In this document: piece after piece, positions 54,190-64,000 of the stretch
Position numbering within the stretch: position 1 is the first letter of the stretch
Layout: each line of letters opens with the position of its first letter
DNA from: Ligustrum vulgare
Lineage: Eukaryota > Streptophyta > Magnoliopsida > Lamiales > Oleaceae
Length of the DNA stretch: 64,000 bases
Direction of reading: 5' to 3'
Assembly: GCA_963555705.1 (NCBI GenBank)
Contig: OY743170.1
Location: 10,703,096-10,767,095, forward strand
The notes under the pieces: model-generated
Told to the model about the DNA's origin: nothing
Databases searched by the model: none
The model's input: the letters and a program-made list of their open reading frames with translations, nothing else
Program-made: the position numbers and the translations under genes

Positions 54190-55078
54190 AATTTAAGTGG
54201 CGTTCTGTTTGTATTTTATTTTGTATTTTCATTTTCGAAAATATTTTGTGTTTTGTGTTTTCATTTTTGTTTTCAAATTTGCTGAAAACGCGTTTGGTTT
54301 GTCATTTCTGAAAACTGTTTTTGAAAATGAAAAGGTGGAAAACACGTTCTGTTTGAAATTTTGCAGAACGCTATTTAAACTATTTTTAATTAATTTGCTT
54401 GCAGAATACTACTAACTCCAACTCAAATTTCCTTTCACAATACACTAAAAATATGGTTACATGCAACACACTAATGTGAGCATTAAGAGTCTATATTAAC
54501 ACAGTTTGGTCAGGTTCGGGACTTGAGAAAACTCTACTTCTATTAAAATCCAGAAATTGCAAATTCTTTCAAAACCACCAGAGTCCATTTATCATTACAT
54601 TTTTTGAAATATAACAACAAGAATTCTCATTTAATTTTTTTTTTTTTTTTGTAATGTTGATATTGAATTGAATAAAACTTTATTTAAACTAAGTTCCAAG
54701 TTAGGATAATTCTCAACAAAAAAAAAAAAAAAAAAAAAAAATTCTTTATTTAGGCTTAGTTCCAAACTAGGATAATTCTAAAAAAAATAATAAAAAAATA
54801 AAAAAATAAAAAATTTATATTAAGCTTAGTTCTAAGTTAAAATAATTCTATATAATAAAAAAAAATTCTCAAAATGCATTTTCCGCGTTTTGGATATTTT
54901 TTGTCGAAATACACACAAAACGCCCGAAACGATGTTTCGGGCGTTTTCCGTTTTGTGTACAAATTTTTTTTTGTTTTCCAAAATGCGTTTTCGAAATTGG
55001 TAAAGAGAACGCGTTTTTAGCGTTTTCGAAAATAAAAACAGAAAACGACCTCAAAACAGTAAAGAGAACAGGGGCTTA
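54190..55078 (-). repeat. 850-bp dispersed repeat, copy 2
   Basis: Inverse copy of 28383-29245, from GGCGTTCTGTTTGTATTTTA to AAAGAGAACAGGGGC. It contains the same triple TTAGTTCCAAGTTAGGATAA block and long A runs. Confidence 0.65.
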
Positions 55079-55662
55079 TATTTCCGAACAGTATATTAAA
55101 TAATGAATTTCCACGAACAAGGGGTAGAAAGAGGCAAGAAATTGTTTACACTAATGCACGCGGGTCACGCAATCCACATGGTAGAGTGAAATATGGACTC
55201 AAAGAATTTAAGCACATTTCATGAGATTCATGATTTCATAACTACGTTATTCCCCATTGGTCTAAAGCTAACAAGTTACTGGAATGACATTAAATTTGTT
55301 ATTATGACATAAATTCAATTATTCAAACATAGGAATATTAATATTCTTTTTCACCTACGACCCGCTCCAGTATCCTATCTTTTATTCCAGCGAGGAACAG
55401 TAAGAGTGGACTCCAGGCTCCAGCACATAAATGTAAGAAATCTTTATGCATCTGCATATATAAATCGTAAAAGATTTCCCAGAGTCAGCTATAAGCTACA
55501 GAACTCCATTTACCGTCTGCAAACATTAGCAGCCCATCAGAGCTGAACTGAGCAGTTGGGTGGAAGAAACTTCAGGTATAGCACCATTGGTATAGAAAAA
55601 TTGAACCCGAACAATTATAGTAAAAACAAAAAAGCCCCCTACAACAAAGAAGCAAAGATCAA
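55079..55662. other. Noncoding, no gene recognised
   Basis: Composition is more balanced than the flanks at 55370-55660, but frames are short and unfamiliar. Confidence 0.3.
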
Positions 55663-55712
55663 TCACGCAATGCCTATATCACATCCTCCACAGTGACGTT
55701 GCTCCAGTCCAT
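55663..55712 (-). pseudogene. Possible PRA1 family protein A first-exon remnant
   Basis: From ATG at 55712 the minus strand reads MDWSNVTVEDVI, a TAG, then ALRD. Plant PRA1-A proteins (small membrane proteins of vesicle traffic) begin MDW(G/S)NVTAEDLIDALREVDW. The match is short and is broken by a small indel. Confidence 0.4.
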
Positions 55713-55866
55713 TTATAATATCACGCTTTCTATCCTTCCAATTTGATCAATCAGATGTTTAATCGAGTAACCCCTAGGCACATAATAAGCGTGAAATTAC
55801 AGGAAGACTTGTTGGAACAGTGATTAGTTGAATTGGGGTTTACGTAGATGATATTTGGGTGGGAAA

Positions 55867-56195
55867 AGATGAAATACAAGAAGAAATCTGAACGAAAATG
55901 TATATAAGCTATGCTTAATTCAAAAGCATAGCAAAAATGGAAAGTATACAGATATTTATATACAGAGAACCTATACATACAAAAATATATGAATACACAG
56001 AAATATATACAAAATGTCTATATCACCCAATGTACGATTAGTTGATCCTTTATTCCACGGTGGAGATGCACTGATGCCATGTGCAATCTGTTGAATTTGT
56101 TAGAGATTAGAAGGATTTAGATATTCTTCTTTTAAGTCAGCTTCCTTGCATTGGTTTCTTGTCTGTCTTGGTCCTTCGAGTTTTCCTTTCTAACA
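55867..56195 (-). repeat. 3' LTR of copia 2
   Basis: On the minus strand starts TGTTAGAAAGGAAAACTCGA and ends CTTGTATTTCATCT. It lacks 19 bp present in the 5' LTR near 60690. Confidence 0.92.
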
Positions 56196-59100
56196 CCCCC
56201 CCGTCGAGCTGGAGATCGTTTCAATAACTCCAAGCTTGTCAGCAAATACAAATGTCTGGAGTGATTAAGAGTTTTGGTTAAAATGTCTGCAACCTGGTCA
56301 GCAGTAGGAACGTAACCTATACTTAGTTGTTTCTCAAGAATTTTGTCTCGAACAAAATGCACATCCAATTCTATGTGTTTTGTTCTAGCATGGTATACAG
56401 GATTAGATGCTAGAGCACTTGCTCCTAGATTATCACACCAGATTTTAGGAATACCAGTCTGCGTAACATTGAGTTCTTTTAAAAGGGATTGAATCCATAC
56501 AATTTCCGCTATTGTGTGAGCTAACGCTCTATACTCAGCCTCTGTGCTTGATCTTGCCACTACTTGTTGCTTCTTAGAACTCCAAGAAATCAAGCTATCA
56601 CCCAAATACACACAATATCCTACAGTTGACTTCCTGTCATCCGGACATGATGCCCAATCCGCATCTCCATATGCATTAATGCTCAAGTCACTTGTTTCCT
56701 GGATAATCAGTCCCAAATCAAGTGTTCCTTTAATATATCTAAACAACCTTTTAAGCAAACTCCAGTGCACATCAGTAGGATTTTGGAGAAACTGACTAAC
56801 TCTGTTGACAGCAAATGAAAGATCTGGCCTTGTGTGTGTAATACTCGGCTTTATATGTTCAGCATTAAATCTCTTTAGCACATCAACATCATACCCTCTT
56901 TGTGACATATACAGTCCTATCTCATCTCTATAAAATTCAATTCCCAAGAACTTCTTCAGGTTTCCCATGTCCTTCAATGCAAAGCAAGTGTTCAATTTAT
57001 CAATCAGTTCTTGCAATTTTTCTTTGCAATTTCCAGTCAAGATGATATCATCTACATAAATTAGTAAGTATATCACATGTTTCAATGATGTCACATAAAA
57101 GACTGAGTTATCTTCCTTAGATTGTTTGAACTCCCACTCCAACAGAGTTTTCTTAATGTTTCGTGCCATGCCCTTGGGGCTTGCTTTAGGCCATACAAAG
57201 CTTTATTCAACTTACATACATATGAAGCTTTATTTTTATCAATGAACCCCTGTGGTTGCTCTAAGTACACAGTCTCCTCAACTTTTCCATTAAGAAAGGC
57301 ATTATTAATGTCTACCTGCCTAATTATCCACCCCTTAGACATTGCAACCTTGAGAATAATCTTCAGTGTAGGAGCTTTGGAAACAGGACTAAACGTCTCA
57401 TAATAATCTATGCCATGTGACTGCAAGTAGCCCTTAGCAACCAGCATAGATTTGTGCCTTACAACCTTCCCCTCTGAGCCAGTCTTAAGTTTAAATATCC
57501 ATCTACTTCCAATCACTTTCATATTTTGCTCAACTAGTACAAGAGTCCATGTTTGATTTCTTATTAGTGCATCATACTCTTCTTTCATTGCTTCAATCCA
57601 TTTTTCATTCTTTAGAGCTTCAGTGACATTCTCTGGTTTTGTGTTGTCCAAAGAATTTATTCTAACTGCAGTGAATGCTTTTGGTTTAAATACATCAGCT
57701 TTAGCTATAGTTATCATGTGATGACCCCTTTCATGCATATTGTTTGTCTCTTCAGATATACTTGCTTCATCATTTCCTTGAGTTCTGCTCTCATCAACAC
57801 TGTCAAACTGTGGCATTGACTCACTTATTCCCTCAACTTCTGTTCTGACTCTATCTGAAACATTATCAGTATTATCCATACTTCCATTGCCTACGTCTTC
57901 AGGAATACCTTGTGCTGAGTCAGCAAGAGACAGTAATATATCTGCTGAGTCTCTAGTAAGGCTTGAAGTATGAAGATCAAAAGGTAAAGGATGAAAGGAT
58001 ATTGAACAGTCTTTAGCTTGTGCTGATTTGTTTAGAAACCCTTCCTTAAATGGGAAGTGATTTTCATCAAACATGACACTTCTGGAGATATAAATCCTAC
58101 CACAGGAATTAATGCATTTGTATCCCTTATGACTGACACTTGGTTCAAGGTAAACACACTTTTGGGTATGAAAGTCGAATTTATGTTTTTGATAAGGTCT
58201 CAAACAAGGATAGCAAGCACAACCAAACACTTTAAGTTGATGATATTCAGGTTTTTGGTTAAAAAGGAGTTCAAATGGAGAATTTTGTTTGAGAAGTGGG
58301 GAAGGCAGCCTGTTGATGAGATAAGTTGCTGTAAGAAAAGCCTCCCACCAGTAGAACAAAGGCATGTTTGCCTGAGCTAAAAGGGTCAGTCCAACCTCAG
58401 TTATATGTCGATGTTTTCTCTTAGCTCTGTTGTTTTGAGCTAAGGTATATGGACATGAGAATCTAAGTTGAATACCAGATTCAGAGACAAGTTTAGTTAA
58501 GGCTTTATTCTCTCCTCCACAATCAAATTGAAGAGCTTTGATTTTTCTTTCAAACTGATTTTCTACAAGTCTTTTAAAGGTTAAAAAGTGATGGAGAACT
58601 TCAAACTTGTGTTTAAGTGGATATATCCAAGTATATCTAGAGTAGTCATCGATGAAAGATACATAATACTTAAATCCTGCAGTAGAATTAATAGGGGATG
58701 GTCCCCAGAAGTCTGAGTGAATAAGTTCAAGCGGTTTGGATGCATGAGTTGTGGATAGTTTAAATGGTGCATTGTTTGATTTACCAAATTGACAGGCTTC
58801 ACAGAATAAGAAATTTTTATTCACGAATTTGAAGCTGCTGTTAGACATGACTCATTACAAACGCATGAGGGTGGCCTAGTCTCCTATGCCATTTCTCTCC
58901 CTCTAGACACATTTTATTGACATTGACAGAACTAGATCACTCTTGTAAGATGGAGTTTAGGCAAAAGTTTGGATTGCTGGTATTTTTGTAGTAGTTGGAA
59001 CTTGAATTTGGAGGTCTGGTGTTGAGACTCAGCTGGTATAACCCATCTCTACGCTTCCCCTGCACTAAGTTCCTCCTTGTTTGTAGGTCCTTCACAACAC

Positions 59101-59300
59101 AACGGTTAGGGAGAAATTCAACAGATACTTCATTATCAGACATCAATTTAGATACACTTATGAGATTCTTTTTTATTTTAGGCACATGCAGTAGTTCTTT
59201 CAATTTAAGTGACTTCTCATGATCAACATCAAATATTCTAGTGCTAGTGTGAAAAATTTGTAAAGGTGTACCATTACCAACAAGCATTTTCTATTTACCT
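56132..59300 (-). pseudogene. pol: copia 2 pol: protease, integrase, reverse transcriptase, RNase H
   Basis: Going down the minus strand: protease active-site remnant YIDSGVQHQTKKM (about 59340); pre-integrase CEACQFGKSNNAPF; integrase SDFWGPSPINS, then NNRAKRKHRHI (E-R-K-H-R changed). Reverse transcriptase shows QVDINNAFLNGKVEETVYLE and, after a frameshift near 57150, catalytic YVDDIILTGN. RNase H shows SSTEAEYRALAHTIAEIVWI and DQVADILTKTLNHSRH. Between KRFNAEHIKPS and THTRPDLSFAVN about 40-50 residues normal for the family are deleted. The protease-integrase part is also split among frames. Non-functional. Confidence 0.9.
56196..56204 (-). other. Polypurine tract of copia 2
   Basis: The minus strand reads ACGGGGGGG immediately before the TGTTAG start of the 3' LTR. 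Confidence 0.8.
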
Positions 59301-59459
59301 TCATACTCCTTAGCTCCTATAACATCTTCTTTGTCTGATGTTGTACTCCTGAGTCAATGTACCGCGCCTGATCCTGCACAGTACCTGGACTAGCCATAAA
59401 AGCAGCTGGTTGACCACTGGCGTTTTGAGTGTGATATCTGCCTACTGTGTGTGGCTGCT

Positions 59460-60394
59460 CATCATACCTATTGAAACACCACTTGGCTATGTGATTGTTC
59501 ATCCCACATATCTAACAAGCAAGTCTGATTTCATTTACTCTACCTGCTCTTCCTCTTCCCCTGAATCTTCCTCTAGAGTTAGACATCCTTCCACCTCTAT
59601 AAGTTCTTCCACTGAACGAGTTTGACCTTTGTGAGTTCTCCTGTGCCAGATTAATAGAACCAAAATTGTTCCTAATCTGACTTAAATACTCCAGACGACT
59701 TTCATAAGTCATAAGTATGGATGATACTTCATGCCATGTTACTTCCTCTCTGCTGTTTATTTGAACAACAATTGTAGTATATTCATCATCAAGTCCAGCA
59801 AGGACTTGCGTAATCAAATTATTGTGCTCAATCTTCTTTCCCGCAACCTCTAAATTATCAGCCAATTGTTTGACTGTGTTGAGATATTCATCCATTGACA
59901 TTGACCCATTTCTGGTCCTTTGCAATTCAGAAGTAAGAAATGTAACTCTCGATCTGTTAAGGATTCCATAATTCTCATTGATCGCCTTCCATAGCTTGCT
60001 AGAAGTATCACACCCCATAACACGCATGACAATTTCAGATGTCATTGAAGAATATAACCATCTCATTAGTAATTGTTCCACAGACAACCAGTTACAATAT
60101 TCTGGATTTTATATCCTTTCAACAGATGTTCCTGTCTCAGTAGTTACCTGAGTACTTAGATATTCAGCCGGACACTCTTTGGTTCCCAGGAGAAAGCCTT
60201 CCAGGTTGTGGCCTTTAATGATAGGCATCACAATGTTTTTCCACAAGAGAAAGTTATTTTTGTCTAATTTGACAGATGGTATTTACGTCAGATTCATTCC
60301 AAATGGGGGTGAATTGATTAATGGAAGAATGATTCTGGGTTGTGGAACTTGAACCTGAGGTGGGGAACGAGTTGTTTGGATTTGTGTTTGCCAT
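59460..60394 (-). pseudogene. gag: copia 2 gag with zinc knuckle
   Basis: ATG at 60394, two bases past the primer site, opens MANTNPNNSFPTSGSSSTTQ. A frameshift then leads to KLDKNNFLLWKNIVMPIIKG, HNLEGFLLGT, a stop near 60117, and LSVEQLLMRWLYSSMTSEIV, LQRTRNGSMSMDEYLNTVKQ and an Arg/Gly-rich tail. The zinc knuckle reads C, stop, ICGMNNHIAKWC, where a TAG replaces a sense codon (likely Gln) inside the CCHC motif. Confidence 0.88.
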
Positions 60395-60396
60395 TT

Positions 60397-60410
60397 TGGC
60401 TCTGATACCA
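60397..60410 (-). other. Primer binding site of copia 2
   Basis: The minus strand TGGTATCAGAGCCA abuts the LTR end; it is complementary to initiator tRNA-Met. Confidence 0.93.
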
Positions 60411-60758
60411 AGATGAAATACAAGAAGAAATCTGAACGAAAATGTATATAAGCTATGCTTAATTCAAAAGCATAGCAAAAATGGAAAGTATATAGATATT
60501 TATATACAGAGAACCTATACATACAAAAATATATGAATACACAGAAATATATACAAAAAGTCTATATCACCCAATGCACGATTAGTTGATCCTTTATTCC
60601 ACGGTGGAGATGTACTGATTCCATGTACAATCTGTTGAATTTATTAGAGATTAGAAGGATCTAGATATTCTTCTTTTAAGCCAACTTTCACTTTGCCTCC
60701 CTCAGTCCTTGCATTGGTTTCTTGTCTGTCTTGGTCCTTCGAGTTTTCCTTTCTAACA
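60411..60758 (-). repeat. 5' LTR of copia 2
   Basis: Same ends as the 3' LTR (minus strand TGTTAGAAAGG ... TTTCATCT). Length 348 bp. Confidence 0.92.
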
Positions 60759-60763
60759 GGAAA

Positions 60764-61422
60764 ATTAATGGATGTAGAAATAAAAATTTGATAAATGATA
60801 ATAACTTGGATTCAAATCCCACACCTTCCCCCATTGGTTGGTTGGTAAGTGGTATTCGATCAAATAGAGAGTGGATTGAATTTATGGTGATAACCGTGCT
60901 ATTCGTATACAATGGGCTACAAATTTGGTTTAGAGATGGCAAAAAAAAATAAAATTGACTCGTCTCGAACTCGACGGATACCCGATTCTAATGTGACAAA
61001 AAAATCCGTCCATGGGTCGACGGATCGAGTTTGGGCGATATTGGACGATCCAAGCGGGTCGGGACAAGTTTTGGTCTCCCATCCGAAATAACTATTAAAT
61101 AAATATATATAGAGAGAATAATGTAAAAAGGAAAATGAAAATAAAAAAAATAATTAAACGTTCCAGAAAAGTAACACACCCTGCTCGAAATTCATGGGCG
61201 AGGAGTGAGTTTGAAATTAAATATTTTACGCGGGGAGGGACACGGAGGTAGGGGTACCTGATCCGAACTCGTTCCGTTGTCATTGCTAATTGGGTTACCA
61301 AATGAAAATGACATACCTACGGATTATGGATTGTAATCGGGACCCATTCAAAATAAAAAGAGGATCCTCCACTTGGTAAACCGTTTATAAACAGTTGTTT
61401 ATAAATACTGATGTGCCAATAT
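60764..61422. other. Noncoding DNA
   Basis: No gene. About 60960-61300 has GACGGATACCCGA / CGGGTCGGGAC-type short inverted blocks common in plant repeats. At 61371-61408 CTTGGTAAACCGTTTATAAA begins a MITE-like inverted repeat whose partner lies at 62334-62383. Confidence 0.35.
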
Positions 61423-62226
61423 TGATGTGATCCAGAACCCCGATAATACTAATCATAGTAGGCTTGATGGAAAGAACTACAGATCAAGCCAAACAAGGCT
61501 TCCAGCATGGTCGAAGAGTTTCAAAGATCAAGTATTGCGAGAGTGAACAAGGTTCGAGTCAAAACGACGAGTGGATCAACCTCATTCAATGCGTCAAAGA
61601 AAATTTTGAAATCACAAATTCACGGCCGTAACATACACTACTCACGGCCGTAACATACACTACTCACGGCCGTAACTTACAGTGTCACGGTCGTAATGCA
61701 GTCTCTGTTAAATTATGAATTTCCTGGGAAAAAGGATATACGGCCGTAAATAAAGTCTCACGGCCGTAACTGAGAATCAGAAAGCTTCTTACGGCCGTAA
61801 AGGAAGGAGTCACGGCCGTAAAATTCGATATGCGTAATTTTAGGGTTTTTTTATTTATTTCCTTATTTTTCGCAATTTGTTACCTAGTATAATTAAAACT
61901 CTTTAGACAGGTTTTGACACTATTTATAGGGATATAATTTTCATTATTATACACACAAGTTTGATATTATTATTGAGAGGCAATTTGCTTTCAAACCTTA
62001 TTCTTTATTGAATAAATTCCGAACTTGCGAGTTATTCTTGTTTGTTCAAATCTTGGGTGAGATTTATTTTCATTTTGATCAAGAGGTCAGCATATCAATC
62101 GATTGTGTTGGTTGCTTGGTTCAATTAATTTGAATCAATCTCGAAATCTTGATTCTTTGGCATTCTTGGGTCGATTTCAATATTTTGTGGGTTGCGTAGC
62201 TACAAATTGCTACGTGGTTTGCATCA
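61423..62226 (+). mobile_element. Solo LTR with TGATG/CATCA tips
   Basis: Starts TGATGTGATCCAGAACCCCG and ends GTGGTTTGCATCA. A perfect 5-bp duplication AATAT lies at 61418-61422 and 62227-62231. Length 804 bp. A TATA-like CTATTTATAGGGATAT lies at 61920-61935 and a polyadenylation-like TTGAATAAATTCC at 62008, in LTR order (U3-R-U5). No internal region is attached. It sits inside a MITE whose GTTTATAAAC ends are at 61380 and 62340. Confidence 0.85.
61620..61828 (+). repeat. Array of eight ACGGCCGT palindromes in LTR U3
   Basis: Eight copies of (C/T)ACGGCCGTAA (one with a C-to-T change) occur in about 200 bp. The first two are part of a 22-bp tandem repeat CTCACGGCCGTAACATACAC then TA. Confidence 0.95.
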
Positions 62227-63064
62227 AATATTTTTTGTGATCCATTTTTTGAAAAGTAAAAAATGGTGAGCCGAAATCTTTGATCAATAGAAATTGTTGG
62301 TTTTTCAAAAATATTGTCCAGTAAGATGTCACATGACCGTTTATAAACAAATTATATAAACACATTTCACCAAACAGATGCCAAAAATTAATCGATATTC
62401 AATGTCCATTTGACATGACTTCTAATGTACATCAGGAGTTACAGAATATTTAACATTAGATGATGCGTGAATAAGAGTGAAAATTCTTTCTTTATTTGAT
62501 TGAAGAAATTCTGATATAATTATATCTTACAACATTACGTATATGAATGTGTACAGAAATACATAGGTGTTAAAAGTTGATTTTCATCATTTTCGAATAA
62601 TTTGTTGAAGTCATTTGGGGACGCTTTATATGGCTTTCGAAAAGCTAAAATTAATTAAAGCATCTCCAATAAACTTCTTATTTTTAAAATTATTTTGATC
62701 ATAATGAAGAATGCTTTGAATTTAAAGAACTAGATTTTTCATATACTCCAACAAATTGAATGATTGCGAAATTCGTCATTATCATTTCAATTTTGCATTT
62801 ACACCCTCAAAATCACATTTCATTGCAAATCTCATTGTTTTCATCCATATGTTGAATTTCACTGTCAATTTTTTTTTGAGCCATTCATAGTTTATCCTCA
62901 TGCGTCAGGAGCTAACGTTAAAATGAAATATTATATGAAAGTAGGGAGCATAAACCTAACCTCCAAGAGAAATATAATGTAGCAAAATAACGAACATAAA
63001 GAAATAAATGAGGAAAAAATGCCCCGGACATCAAAAGAAAAACAGATAAAAACTAGACTATAGA
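62227..63064. other. AT-rich noncoding DNA
   Basis: About 62660-62760 has AAAGCATCTCCAAT and TACTCCAACAAATTGA blocks like ends of common plant MITEs. No gene. Confidence 0.3.
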
Positions 63065-63700
63065 CCTCTGAAGTTCGGAAGCCCATGTCTATCAATCTGC
63101 ATAAGTGCCCTGATGCTGCATGGTAGATCCCGTGATCCATATTCTCGGTAAAACTCTCCGATCCCATCCCTAGAAGCAAGTGAGTCAGCAACCTAATTAC
63201 TCTTACGATAGATGTGAGAGATAGTGTCCCTGTCCAGATGAAGAATATCTCTGATCTGTCTAAGAATCCCTTGAATTGACCAAGGTCCGCCCGTCCTGAT
63301 GATGCAATGAATAGCTGCTATAGAGTTAGGCTCAATCCAAATAGATTTGATACTCAGTCGACAAGTAAGAAGAATCCTATCAAGAATAGCTCGCAGATTC
63401 GCCTCAAGTATTAAACAGTCTCCGTAGAATGCTGAGAATACCCTGATACACTATCCACCATGGTTCCTGATGCTACCCCCTCCACTAGCAGACCCATTCT
63501 TGATCAGTGTTGATCTTGTAGGCTCCCACTAATGGAACGTGCCAAAGGACCAGAGTGGGGGTGAATGGGGCAGAAAGAGCAAATGTAATACCAAATAATG
63601 GGGTAATAGCTATATCTCCACACAAGTGCTGTTGTCTGATGAGACGCCCAGTGTGAAGGAATGAAATAATGTGATACATCCTCCAGATAATCCTCTAAAG
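63065..63700 (-). pseudogene. LINE RNase H-like domain, 3' end remnant
   Basis: The minus strand gives LVLWHVPLVGAYKINTDQEW near 63490, then across stops GDCLILEANLRAILDRILLT, CRLSIKSIWIEPNSIAAIHC, GGPWSIQGILRQIRDILHLD, RDTISHIYRKSN, VADSLASRDGIGEFYREYGS and LMQIDRHGLPNF. This is the RVT_3 RNase H-like domain that ends many plant LINE-type retroelement proteins (K-x-N-T-D-G ... E-x-x-A-x-x-x-G ... V-A-D-x-L-A). Stops at several points, so it is dead. The reverse transcriptase should lie to the right, but nothing clear is seen by 64000. Confidence 0.8.
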
Positions 63701-64000
63701 CTCCATCTGAATACCCCTGTGTTTCGCAGTTACACTCAATTCCATGTTTCGACTTGCCCTCAATACTAATTTCTACAAGCTATAGTAGATAGTTGTTTAG
63801 TATTGTTCTGCGGTTAGAGTGACAGATGACAGTCTCACCCCTCGTTCAATCCTTATGATTTGCCTTCAAGCGCAGGTATCTAATTTTATTCTTTTCCTGA
63901 TCGTTTTGTTATTTGTTCTCATTTGAAACACTTGTGCTAAAATTGAAGACACAACTAAATCATGTGCATCTATCAAAAAGGAAATGAGAATGTTGCTGGT
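63701..64000. other. Window end, nothing recognised
   Basis: No coding similarity or repeat is recognised. Confidence 0.3.

Larger units (their letters stand above)
55867..60758 (-). mobile_element. Ty1/copia retrotransposon 2, full length, disabled
   Basis: LTRs at 60411-60758 (5') and 55867-56195 (3') in minus orientation, with a perfect 5-bp target duplication GGAAA at 55862-55866 and 60759-60763. The primer site touches the 5' LTR, and a polypurine tract touches the 3' LTR. Total length 4892 bp. The LTRs differ by about ten substitutions and one 19-bp indel, so it is fairly young. The coding region has stops, frameshifts and a deletion. The short LTRs, and gag starting immediately after the primer site, fit Ale/Retrofit-type copia elements. 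Confidence 0.93.

Noticed and set aside
1..64000. tRNA, rRNA or CRISPR features
   Set aside because: No cloverleaf with A and B boxes, no rRNA stretches and no regularly spaced repeat-spacer array were seen; a tRNAscan run would be the proper check.

Overview
The window is AT-rich plant nuclear DNA, and most of it is transposable elements nested inside one another. The evidence for a plant, very probably a eudicot, is the element set (Ty1/copia, Tekay-like and Athila/Tat-like Ty3/gypsy, CACTA, Stowaway MITEs, Helitron and LINE remains). The host gene pieces agree: a CASP-like protein, a DC1-domain protein, an NPF transporter, cytosolic NADP-isocitrate dehydrogenase, CLO/Snu114 and an SPL1/SPL12-type factor. 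The species cannot be fixed from the sequence.

Layout. 0-0.5 kb: first exon and 5' region of a CASP-like gene on the minus strand; the rest of the gene lies off the left edge. 0.5-6.4 kb: noncoding DNA with two Stowaway-like MITEs and a foldback element. 6.4-7.3 kb: a decayed Helitron helicase. 7.5-17.15 kb: a 9.6-kb CACTA element with a dead TNPA-like gene, carrying two solo LTRs and a 0.9-kb palindrome. 17.8-27.5 kb: a Ty1/copia element split inside gag by a 3.9-kb CACTA element. 28-32 kb: AT-rich repeats. 32.2-39.0 kb: a non-autonomous Athila/Tat-type LTR retrotransposon with intact 5-bp target duplications and a 727-bp foldback in its 5' LTR. 39.5-42.4 kb: broken CLO and SPL pieces and possible unidentified exons. 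43.5-51 kb: a truncated Tekay-like element, LTR pieces, Helitron and copia relics. 52.7-53.6 kb: the only apparently intact host gene, a three-DC1-domain protein on the minus strand. 55.9-60.8 kb: a complete but disabled copia element on the minus strand. 61.4-62.2 kb: a solo LTR with eight copies of a CGGCCG-type palindrome. 63-63.7 kb: the RNase H end of a LINE.

The most striking object is the CACTA element at 19087-22969. It has no visible transposase. On its minus strand it carries the promoter region, 5' UTR and first coding exon of cytosolic NADP-isocitrate dehydrogenase, followed by two exons of an NPF/PTR transporter. Candidate splice sites at every junction keep a single frame, which predicts a fused protein of about 253 residues. 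It looks like transposon-made exon shuffling. Element ends, target duplications and splice sites were read directly from the sequence; expression and function are inference.
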